Of a DNA stretch of 13,228 nt, positions 1-5,796 are shown piece by piece. The DNA is from L227-5C sp038209275 (GTDB lineage: Bacteria > Chloroflexota > Chloroflexia > Chloroheliales > Chloroheliaceae): positions 1 through 13,228 of the forward strand of contig JBBQXW010000203.1 of assembly GCA_038209275.1 (NCBI GenBank), written 5' to 3'. The stretch's first letter is position 1. Every line of letters starts with the position of its first letter. Below the pieces are notes generated by a model, which saw only the letters and a program-made list of their open reading frames with translations, was not told the DNA's origin and ran no database searches. The translations under genes and the position numbers were made by a program.

Positions 1-2627
1 GTTTCTTCTTGATGCAACGGCGAAGACGAAATTGAGTAGTAGCGCGGGCGCAACGCCGGAAGCATTTCCAGGTAAACATTGAAGGGCAACTCGCAAGCCA
101 CAAACTCTTCCAGCAAATCTATCAGCGTCTTGCGTTTCGCCAGCACTTCCTCTTTATAGCGGGCAACGCTGGCTTCATCATCACCCGATAGCGCCTGAAG
201 CTTTTTTTTGTCGGGCGGACACTCGGTGTATTCGACCAGTGTTTTGATGTGCTTGCGAGTGGCGACATCCTGTAATTCAACATAGTCCGAAAGTAGCTGG
301 TAGACCGAAATCGGCTCATCGGTAGGCAAGAAAGTTTTGCGGTTCTCGGTTTTGCGAAGGCGTAAATAAGTATCTTTCTCGAAGCCAAAGCGAGAGGCCA
401 CTCGTTTGACGATTTCTTCACCATTGTGAGCAATTACGCCCAGGTGGTCGCCCGCCCGGTAAGCTACGCCTTCCGGCAAATGTACCTCGATATGGCGGGC
501 CGAACGCTCGGAAGGGTTAGTGCCATGTTTGGTGTGCAACTCGCGGTTCTGGCTGACCGTCATAAGTTGCGCCCCCAGCGAACCCACAAACGGGCTGATG
601 CGCTGTCCCCCGGCAATGATTTCTACTTCATATAAATGGTCTTTTGCCCCGATTTCCGGCGCGCTTAAATTAATCGAAAGCTCTTTGGCGAGGGTTTGCC
701 AGAGCGGGCCGTACCAGCTTTGGAACTGACCATCAAAATCATCGCTGGCATCGCCTTCGCCGCGTGGATAAATCCGTTTAGCGCCGAACTCAGCCAGTTT
801 ATTATCGAGCAATCGGGGAATGGCCTGGAAGGTCGCCGCCCAATCGCGGTTGCCACAACCAAAAACGGCATAATTTACGCCGTTAAGTGAAGCAGCCGAT
901 AAATTGCCGTGCCGCAGCCAATCGCTGAACTTGACGGCGTTATCGGGTGGCGTGCCGTTGTAGGAAGCCGTCACAATCATTACTGCGCCCTGTTTCGGCA
1001 GATTATCAACATAATCGTCCAGGGTCGCAACGGTGGTAGCAAAGCCGTTGGTTTCGCCGGATTGGGCAATCTGTCGAGCCAGTTCTTCCGCCGTCCCAAG
1101 ATTCGAGCCGAAAAGTACCAGCAAAGGCGTATTATGTTTCGGCAGCCCGGTGGTAGCCGCCGAAGCCGGAGCGGGTTGGGCCGTCGCGGGCGTGGGCATG
1201 GTTATAGTGGCTGGCCCGGTAGCAGCGTGTTCGGGGCGCGGCCTGATTTTAATTTTCAGGTCGTAGGGTTTCATAGTTAGGGTTTCTTTGAACTTTAGCT
1301 CGTAATGAGTGTGATCGAGCAACTGGAAGCGCTGCAAAATCATGCCCATCACCAGCGCCGCTTCCTGCATGGCAAACTGGCGACCAATACAGGCCCGTTG
1401 CCCGTTGCCAAACGGTTTATAGGCGTTGGCAGGGCGCTTTTCCTCGGCTTCGCGGGTGAAATTCTGCGGGTCAAAATCTTCGGCCTGTTCGCCCCAGATG
1501 GCCTTGTCGCGATGCAACATCGGAACGAGTACCGAAATCTGCGTGCCTTTAGCTACTTTATACTTGCCGCCAATAACGGTATCTTCATAAGGGTAAAGCG
1601 CAAAAGCCGGGGCGGTGGGCCATAGGCGCAAGGTCTCTTTCAGGATTTGCGAAATATAGGTTAGCTGGTTGACCTGTTGATAAGTCGGCTTTACCGAAGT
1701 GTCAAAGCCAAGCACCCGGTCTACTTCCTCGTAAGCCTTCGCCAGCACTTCGGGATGATTCAGCAAAGCGTAAATCGCGAACGAAAGCAAGCCACTGGTG
1801 GTTTCGTGTCCGGCAATCAGGAACGTCAAAATCTGGTAACGGATGTTCAGGTCGTCCAGCTTTTCGCCAGTCTTCCTATCCACCCCCGCCAGCATATAGC
1901 TCAGTAAATCGCGCTTGCTCATGAAATCGTCGGTACTAGCCCGGCGCTCTTTAATAATCTGGTCTACCATCTCATTCATGAAATTGATGTCGGTCTGTTT
2001 GTTGCGTTGTAATGAGCGCCGCACCTTGTTTTCGATAGGCAAGCGCCGCATCCGCTCCTGCGACTCGCTCAACGCTCCAACCATCGCATCTACAAACGGG
2101 TGAAAGTTATCACGGTAAAACGAATTAAACCGATAATCAAAACCGCACAGCCCGATAGTATCGAGGGTCAGAGCGGTCATATCGTGTACGACATCAATTT
2201 CATCGTCAGGGTTGAGCCGTTCCCACTTCAGTATCATCTGTTCGGCAATATCCAGCATCATGGGATGATAGCCCTGCATGGCCTTCTGGCTAAAATTGGG
2301 CAGCAATATATTGTGAGCCTTCGACCAGTTCGGCTCCTGGGTATAAGCGGTAAACAAACCGTCCCCGGCAAAAGACCGTACCGATTTCAAAGGGGCCCAG
2401 ATTTTTTTATCAAACCGGGTCTCGTCGCAAAGCTCATTCACCAGTTCATAGCTGGAAACGGCAAGCAGTGGGCGACCCAACATATCAAGTTGATAGATTG
2501 GCCCATATTCGTGGGCAAACTTAATCATATCCTGGGTGGGCGCTTTGGCAGTCAAATCGAGCAGATTACCAACAAAAATTTTTCCGGGTGGTTGAGGAAT
2601 AGGTTCCAGATTAGTTTGGGTTGTCAT
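1..2627 (-). CDS. Self-sufficient cytochrome P450 / NADPH-P450 reductase fusion, CYP102 (BM3-like), 3' end outside the window
   Basis: The frame is open from the ATG at 2627 to the window edge (875 codons plus 2 bases). It matches the P450 BM3 layout: a soluble fatty-acid-type hydroxylase fused to an FMN/FAD reductase. The P450 domain spans about residues 1-463, with the I-helix AGHETT motif (Thr276) and the heme loop FGNGQRACIG (ligand Cys413). An Ala/Pro/Thr-rich linker (about 464-497) follows. The FMN flavodoxin domain has GSNLGTAE from Gly507 and IVTASYNG; the FAD domain is entered, with RYYS at 862-865 just before the cut. BM3 has about 1049 residues, so roughly 170 residues of the FAD/NADPH part are missing. 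The ATG has GAGG six bases upstream. Phe92 matches BM3 Phe87 and Arg52 matches Arg47, but Ala56 replaces Tyr51, which in BM3 binds the substrate carboxylate. Expected reaction: NADPH- and O2-dependent hydroxylation of a medium- or long-chain substrate. The family call is very secure; the substrate is inferred. Confidence 0.96.
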   Translation of the reverse strand, partial: MTTQTNLEPIPQPPGKIFVGNLLDLTAKAPTQDMIKFAHEYGPIYQLDMLGRPLLAVSSYELVNELCDETRFDKKIWAPLKSVRSFAGDGLFTAYTQEPNWSKAHNILLPNFSQKAMQGYHPMMLDIAEQMILKWERLNPDDEIDVVHDMTALTLDTIGLCGFDYRFNSFYRDNFHPFVDAMVGALSESQERMRRLPIENKVRRSLQRNKQTDINFMNEMVDQIIKERRASTDDFMSKRDLLSYMLAGVDRKTGEKLDDLNIRYQILTFLIAGHETTSGLLSFAIYALLNHPEVLAKAYEEVDRVLGFDTSVKPTYQQVNQLTYISQILKETLRLWPTAPAFALYPYEDTVIGGKYKVAKGTQISVLVPMLHRDKAIWGEQAEDFDPQNFTREAEEKRPANAYKPFGNGQRACIGRQFAMQEAALVMGMILQRFQLLDHTHYELKFKETLTMKPYDLKIKIRPRPEHAATGPATITMPTPATAQPAPASAATTGLPKHNTPLLVLFGSNLGTAEELARQIAQSGETNGFATTVATLDDYVDNLPKQGAVMIVTASYNGTPPDNAVKFSDWLRHGNLSAASLNGVNYAVFGCGNRDWAATFQAIPRLLDNKLAEFGAKRIYPRGEGDASDDFDGQFQSWYGPLWQTLAKELSINLSAPEIGAKDHLYEVEIIAGGQRISPFVGSLGAQLMTVSQNRELHTKHGTNPSERSARHIEVHLPEGVAYRAGDHLGVIAHNGEEIVKRVASRFGFEKDTYLRLRKTENRKTFLPTDEPISVYQLLSDYVELQDVATRKHIKTLVEYTECPPDKKKLQALSGDDEASVARYKEEVLAKRKTLIDLLEEFVACELPFNVYLEMLPALRPRYYSISSSPLHQEE

Positions 2628-2764
2628 TTATACCCTCATCTTCTTTCTAATTCCTGATTAAGGTTCCTGATTTTTAGCAAATTCTTAACGATAGTTTAAC
2701 ACATCCGACCTTTTTGAGCCACATAAATAAAATTATAAATTACTCCACGATTTAAGCTTTGCCA
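2628..2764 (-). other. AT-rich leader of the P450 gene with a 9-bp direct repeat
   Basis: This gap lies between the terminator after the aldo-keto reductase and the P450 start, so the P450 promoter should be here. I see no convincing -35/-10 pair. The only structure is the direct repeat AATCAGGAA (minus strand) at 2651-2659 and 2664-2672, spaced 13 bp start to start, just upstream of the ribosome-binding site. It could be a regulator or RNA-binding site, but it may be chance. No BM3R1-type long palindrome is visible. Confidence 0.3.
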
Positions 2765-2814
2765 ACAAAAAACCCTGAGCTTTTAATATTTGCTAAGAAA
2801 TCAAAGCTCAGGGT
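2765..2814 (-). terminator. Rho-independent terminator after the aldo-keto reductase
   Basis: On the minus strand a 12-bp perfect stem (ACCCTGAGCTTT with AAAGCTCAGGGT, at 2803-2814 and 2772-2783) encloses a 19-nt AT-rich loop and runs directly into a U tract at 2765-2771. It lies 32 bp past the reductase stop codon and separates that transcript from the P450 gene. Confidence 0.9.
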
Positions 2815-2845
2815 CAGGCAAAACTTCCTACAAATGAGTTTAGCG

Positions 2846-3811
2846 TTACTCTTTCTTCCAGGCCGAAGCTTCGTTCAACTGCTTAACCTGTTCGTCCGAA
2901 AGCTTTAGCTCGATAGCCGCGAGGCTATCCTTCAATTGCTCGGCTGAATTAGCGCCGATAATCGGTGAAGTAATAACGGGCTGGGCCAACAGCCAGGCCA
3001 GCGAAACTGCCGTCGGGGTGCTGCTGGCTTCGGCGGCGACGCTCTTTACTGCATCCAGGGTGCGCCAGCCCGCTTCGTTGGCAAACCGATTCTTGATACC
3101 TTCGGCCCGATCGCTCTGCGCCATAGTATCGCGGGAATATTTGCCAGTCAGGAAACCAGCAGCAAGCGGGCTGTAAGGAATTACGCCAACTTCATACTTC
3201 TCGCAGACCGCTTTCAGTTCTCGCTCGAACTCCTCACGTCCCGCCATATTATAAAAGGGCTGGAGCGAATCGTAGCGTACCGTTTTGTTTACCTGGGCGC
3301 TCCATAGCGACTCGATCAGTTCCCAGGCTTTATAGTTGGACGCGCCCACATAGCGCACCTTGCCCGCCCGTTGCAAATCGTCCAACGCGCCAAGCGTTTC
3401 GTCAATTGGCGTTTCGAGGTCGGCAAAGTGAGTTTGATACAAATCAATATAATCGGTCTGCAAACGGCGCAACGAAGCGTCTACCGCATCAAAAATATGT
3501 TTGCGCGAAAGCCCCTGGTCGTTTGGCCCTGGCCCCATCATACCGCGCACCTTTGTCGCCAGAATAATCTGGTTGCGGTTGCCCCGGTCTTTGAGCCAGC
3601 GCCCGATAACTTCTTCTGACACACCGCCCGGATTGCCCGGCACCCAGCGCGAATATACATCCGCCGTATCTATAAAGTTGCCGCCCGCCTCAACAAAGGC
3701 ATCCATTACACTGAAGGCGGCGGTTTCGTCCGCCGTCCAGCCCCATTGCATTGTCCCTAAACATATCGGCGAAACCTTCAGTCCTGTCCGCCCTAACTTT
3801 CGGTAATTCAT
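2846..3811 (-). CDS. Aldo-keto reductase
   Basis: This is a 321-residue NAD(P)H-dependent oxidoreductase of the aldo/keto reductase superfamily, the TIM-barrel group that reduces aldehydes, ketones or sugar derivatives in the cytosol. It begins with the typical MNYRKLGRTGLKVSPICLG strand. The catalytic tetrad is readable: Asp48 and Tyr53 in FIDTADVY, Lys87 in LATK, His128 in YQTH. The SPLAAGFLTGKY segment and a late cofactor-binding stretch PIIGANS are also present. The frame stays open 23 codons further upstream, but that stretch crosses a 17-bp palindrome and is not conserved in character. The ATG at 3811 has AAAGGG seven bases upstream, so I chose it. It follows the thioredoxin-fold gene by 77 bp and ends in a strong terminator. 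The substrate cannot be told; a role near the P450, reducing oxygenated products, is speculation. Confidence 0.95.
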   Translation of the reverse strand: MNYRKLGRTGLKVSPICLGTMQWGWTADETAAFSVMDAFVEAGGNFIDTADVYSRWVPGNPGGVSEEVIGRWLKDRGNRNQIILATKVRGMMGPGPNDQGLSRKHIFDAVDASLRRLQTDYIDLYQTHFADLETPIDETLGALDDLQRAGKVRYVGASNYKAWELIESLWSAQVNKTVRYDSLQPFYNMAGREEFERELKAVCEKYEVGVIPYSPLAAGFLTGKYSRDTMAQSDRAEGIKNRFANEAGWRTLDAVKSVAAEASSTPTAVSLAWLLAQPVITSPIIGANSAEQLKDSLAAIELKLSDEQVKQLNEASAWKKE

Positions 3812-3846
3812 CTCTCTGCCCTTTCTTCGCTTATATAAGCCAATAG

Positions 3847-3883
3847 TTTTTGATAAAATTTTTGCGAAAAATTTTATCAAAAA
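3847..3883. repeat. Perfect 17-bp AT-rich palindrome with a 3-nt loop
   Basis: Arms at 3847-3863 and 3867-3883 are exact inverted copies around the triplet GCG. The structure lies six bases past the stop codon of the thioredoxin-fold gene and 36 bp before the start of the aldo-keto reductase. Each arm begins or ends in an A/T run, so it could act as a weak terminator or attenuator in either direction, a transcript-processing hairpin, or a regulator site. With only two G/C pairs per arm it is not a typical intrinsic terminator. Confidence 0.6.
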
Positions 3884-3888
3884 TATGG

Positions 3889-4239
3889 TTAAACCGTTGT
3901 GCTTTTCGCAGTTTCTTCGGCTTTGTCTCTGGCTACCATAACTCTTTGCAAATACAGCTTTAATTTGGCCCGTTCCGGCACAACGCCCTGGCTAAAAATT
4001 TGCCGATTAATCATCAGCACGGGTGGATGCCAACCACCTTTCGCCAGCGCTTCGTCCATATACTCGACCCAGGGCTTTACGGTCAGCTTTATACGCGGGT
4101 CGCCTTCTAAACCGAGTTCGCGCAATACGCTTTTCACCTGCCGCACCGTTAATTCACATTCCTCGCAAACCGCGTTCGGCAGGCTAAAAAAGAATTGCTT
4201 GCCACTGATTCGGTAAACTGTAATCTCAACTGGTTTCAT
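3889..4239 (-). CDS. Small thioredoxin/glutaredoxin-fold protein with CxxC
   Basis: This 116-residue protein has no signal peptide and no membrane segment. A beta strand (EITVYRISG) is followed by a CEEC motif at residues 25-28 leading into a helix (ELTVRQVKSVLREL). Later HPPVLMINRQIFSQG has the look of the cis-proline loop and strand of a thioredoxin fold (about residues 71-85). The C-terminal 20 residues are charged and probably disordered. Such proteins may exchange thiols, bind metal or act as redox adaptors; which applies is unknown, and I do not recognise a named family. The ATG at 4239 has an AAGG about ten bases upstream. It follows the PIN gene by 40 bp and precedes an aldo-keto reductase, so it may belong to the same transcript. 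Confidence is high that it is a gene and moderate for the fold. Confidence 0.8.
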   Translation of the reverse strand: MKPVEITVYRISGKQFFFSLPNAVCEECELTVRQVKSVLRELGLEGDPRIKLTVKPWVEYMDEALAKGGWHPPVLMINRQIFSQGVVPERAKLKLYLQRVMVARDKAEETAKSTTV

Positions 4240-4279
4240 TTTAATACAACCTTTTCTTGTTTTTCATAACGAAAATTTT

Positions 4280-4702
4280 TTATGAATTGTTTTCTAACAA
4301 CAACGCCCTATAGCCCGCCTGAACAAAATGCCTGTCGGAAGTCAGCGCATCAGTCAGCCCTTGCTCTTGCATCACCACAAACGATATGCAATCGGTCAAA
4401 CCCCATGTTTTATCCGGGCGGTTGCGATAAAGTAGTAAGCCCCGCCTGAACAAAGCTGTATCTACCGTCAAAACAATAATATTTTTAGAGATATAGCATC
4501 GTTCAATAAATCGAGAAGCGGCTTCCCGGTCTATTGAACTCAAGGCATCGCCAATTTCAGCTAAAACTACCTCGGTGACTATAATTAGCGCAGCATGAAT
4601 TAGCAAATATTCATGTTTTTGAGCTTGGCTGTTATATTGATCACGTTGATCAATCAGCGCTTGCACAAAAGCTGTATCGAGAAAGAGTCGGCTATTATTC
4701 AT
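4280..4702 (-). CDS. PIN-domain ribonuclease, VapC-like toxin
   Basis: This 140-residue protein is a single PIN domain, a Mg2+-dependent RNase fold used by VapC toxins. The acidic residues expected of the active site are visible: Asp9 in LFLDTAF, Glu44 or Glu49 in IVTEVVLAEIG, Asp104 in WGLTDCISF and Asp123 in LTSDRHF. The length is normal for the family. Its start codon lies inside the end of the upstream antitoxin-like gene (8-bp ATGAATAA overlap), a strong sign of translational coupling in a toxin-antitoxin pair. The RNA target is unknown. The helix after the first strand carries a long polar stretch (DQRDQYNSQAQKH) that is usual for PIN relatives in filamentous cyanobacteria and Chloroflexota. 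Confidence 0.9.
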   Translation of the reverse strand: MNNSRLFLDTAFVQALIDQRDQYNSQAQKHEYLLIHAALIIVTEVVLAEIGDALSSIDREAASRFIERCYISKNIIVLTVDTALFRRGLLLYRNRPDKTWGLTDCISFVVMQEQGLTDALTSDRHFVQAGYRALLLENNS

Positions 4703-4976
4703 TGTTTAAATAAGGTTGCTGTTTAGGCGTGCCATATAAGTAATGGTCATGCTCTGCCGACCAATCTTCCGGCCCATCATAAGTACCAACCATACTCTCT
4801 AAAAGATCGTAAACATCACCAGGTGTATCGTCCTCTACCCTTATTTCTTCTACAGAAAGAGCCGAGCGAATTACAATTAAATAGCGTGTATTTGGTGCAA
4901 GGTCAATTGGCATCTCAGGACGAAATGCTTCGCCATCAAATACTACCGATATAAGCCTGTCTAAATTAATACTCAT
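4695..4976 (-). CDS. Antitoxin-like protein partnering the PIN toxin
   Basis: This 93-residue acidic protein sits directly before the PIN gene and overlaps it by 8 bp. Residues about 1-37 (VVFDGEAFRPEMPIDLAPNTRYLIVI) resemble the short beta domain of AF2212/DUF104-type antitoxins, in which a phrase of this kind precedes a variable toxin-binding tail. The C-terminal part, residues 64-85, is an aromatic, acidic module ending in HYLYGTPK that recurs almost exactly at the end of the neighbouring 163-residue protein. I infer that it binds and blocks the PIN toxin; DNA binding is not evident. The ribosome-binding site is weak (AGAAAG about 11 bases before ATG), and the start lies 19 bp after the preceding stop. 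Confidence 0.75.
   Translation of the reverse strand: MSINLDRLISVVFDGEAFRPEMPIDLAPNTRYLIVIRSALSVEEIRVEDDTPGDVYDLLESMVGTYDGPEDWSAEHDHYLYGTPKQQPYLNNE
4722..4787 (-). repeat. C-terminal module copy 1 (antitoxin-like gene)
   Basis: The last 22 codons before the short tail encode a module containing TYDGPEDWSAEH and HYLYGTPK. It is identical to the module at 5005-5070 at 21 of 22 residues (one Asp/Asn change). By hand alignment the two DNA segments differ at 13 of 66 bases, 12 of them at third codon positions. Confidence 0.9.
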
Positions 4977-4995
4977 GGCAAGTTACTTTCTAAAA

Positions 4996-5487
4996 TTATT
5001 GCCCTTTTGGTGTACCGTACAAGTAATGATTATGCTCCGCCGACCAATCCTCTGGGCCATCGTAAGTTCCAGCATATTTGAATAGTACGTCCCAGGCAGT
5101 TTCTTCATTTGCCAAAGAGGAATGTTCCACGTCAAGACAGAAGTTCCCTTTAACCTGTTTAGAAAATTCAACCCACCAGCTATACTTTAGCTCGTTGTAA
5201 CGTGCCAAAACGTCTGTTGCAGCCTCGACTGGATGAATAGTCAACATCAACTTGCAATGGCTATTATCGTCTGGTATAGCGGTTCTCTCAAGCACCAGCT
5301 TGGCTTGCTCGAAATATTTCTTTATGTTTTGCTGCGTTTCCTGCAACAATTCGATGAGAAAAGGATGCTTTTGCAAATAAGCCCTGATTTCTACCGGGTT
5401 AGCAAAACTATATAATTGTTGTAATTCCTGTAGCCCAAGCTCGAACGAACTTTCTTCGACTGGCAATTCTTCGTATTTTTTAGCCAT
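4996..5487 (-). CDS. Unknown 163-residue protein heading the PIN toxin-antitoxin operon
   Basis: This soluble protein has no signal peptide or membrane segment. Residues 1-65 are predicted mostly helical (FANPVEIRAYLQKHPFLIELLQETQQNIKKYF), followed by an alternating beta region (LVLERTAI, CKLMLTIHP, WWVEFSKQ, NFCLDVEH). This pattern resembles uncharacterised proteins I recall from filamentous cyanobacteria and Chloroflexota, often next to PIN genes. Residues 140-161 are the same HYLYGTPK module found in the next gene. The ATG has AAAAGGA eight bases upstream, and a TATAAT-type promoter lies just before it, so it is probably first in the operon. It could be a second antitoxin, a regulator or a scaffold; no catalytic motif is visible. 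Confidence 0.8.
   Translation of the reverse strand: MAKKYEELPVEESSFELGLQELQQLYSFANPVEIRAYLQKHPFLIELLQETQQNIKKYFEQAKLVLERTAIPDDNSHCKLMLTIHPVEAATDVLARYNELKYSWWVEFSKQVKGNFCLDVEHSSLANEETAWDVLFKYAGTYDGPEDWSAEHNHYLYGTPKGQ
5005..5070 (-). repeat. C-terminal module copy 2 (163-residue gene)
   Basis: This is the partner of the segment at 4722-4787. The protein is nearly identical while the third codon positions have drifted, which points to an old duplication or shared ancestry under protein-level selection rather than a recent DNA copy. Confidence 0.9.
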
Positions 5488-5501
5488 AGTTTTATCCTTT
5501 T

Positions 5502-5528
5502 GCTTTGTATTTCCGCAAAGCCATTATA
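5502..5528 (-). promoter_or_regulatory. Extended -10 promoter with overlapping inverted repeat for the toxin-antitoxin operon
   Basis: On the minus strand TATAAT lies at 5523-5528, preceded by TGC, which makes an extended -10 element; no good -35 is visible. Just downstream, GCTTTGTATTTCCGCAAAGC (plus strand 5502-5521) has 6-bp arms and an 8-nt spacer and covers the expected transcription start. It could be the autoregulatory operator of the operon. The -10 is convincing; the operator is an inference. Confidence 0.55.
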
Positions 5529-5603
5529 GCACGCAGCAAGATTGATGCCTTCCTACAAAGTACAACACAGACCTGAACAATTCCAGAGCAACCCAATTCG
5601 GTT

Positions 5604-5672
5604 GTAGGAGAGCGCTGTGCGCTCGATTTGACCCTTACCACAGGTTAAATCGAGCGCACAGCGCCCTCCTAC
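5604..5672. repeat. REP doublet (REPIN-like palindrome)
   Basis: Two 30-bp arms (5604-5633 and 5643-5672) are inverted copies with two mismatches around a 9-nt centre. Each arm starts with GTAG, the tetranucleotide at the foot of REP hairpins recognised by RAYT transposases in known systems, and each contains its own short hairpin (GAGCGC-TGT-GCGCTC on the left). It lies between the RND terminator and the toxin-antitoxin promoter in a gap of about 300 bp with no gene. Confidence 0.75.
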
Positions 5673-5696
5673 ATGATAAGAATGAACTTTGAACAC

Positions 5697-5749
5697 AAAA
5701 AAGGGGCGGACACGAAAGTTTTGTTTTCCAAAACCCCCGCGCCCGCCCC
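5697..5749 (-). terminator. Rho-independent terminator of the RND pump gene
   Basis: On the minus strand GGGGCGG (5743-5749) pairs with CCGCCCC (5703-5709) and is followed at once by six T residues (5697-5702). It lies 47 bp past the pump stop codon. The loop is long (33 nt) and partly self-pairing through GTTTTGGAAAACAAAAC. Confidence 0.8.
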
Positions 5750-5796
5750 GTTTCAAAGCTCTCTGTTCTCACTTTGAACTTGAAACTTTGAACTAT

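Noticed and set aside
426..2657. Plus-strand open frames of 62-185 codons opposite the P450
   Set aside because: They lie antisense to a strongly conserved coding frame, are low in domain-like character and are explained by its codon bias.
2690..2760. Possible P450 promoter boxes (TAAACT, TATAAT-like)
   Set aside because: No -35 partner at proper spacing; the region is simply AT-rich.
3812..3880. N-terminal extension of the aldo-keto reductase
   Set aside because: It crosses a 17-bp palindrome, and the internal ATG at 3811 has a good ribosome site and the family's usual first residues.
4255..4288. Weak hairpin (TTCATA with TATGAA) after the PIN gene as a terminator
   Set aside because: The stem is short and almost all A/T, with no clear T tract after it; not strong enough to list as a feature.
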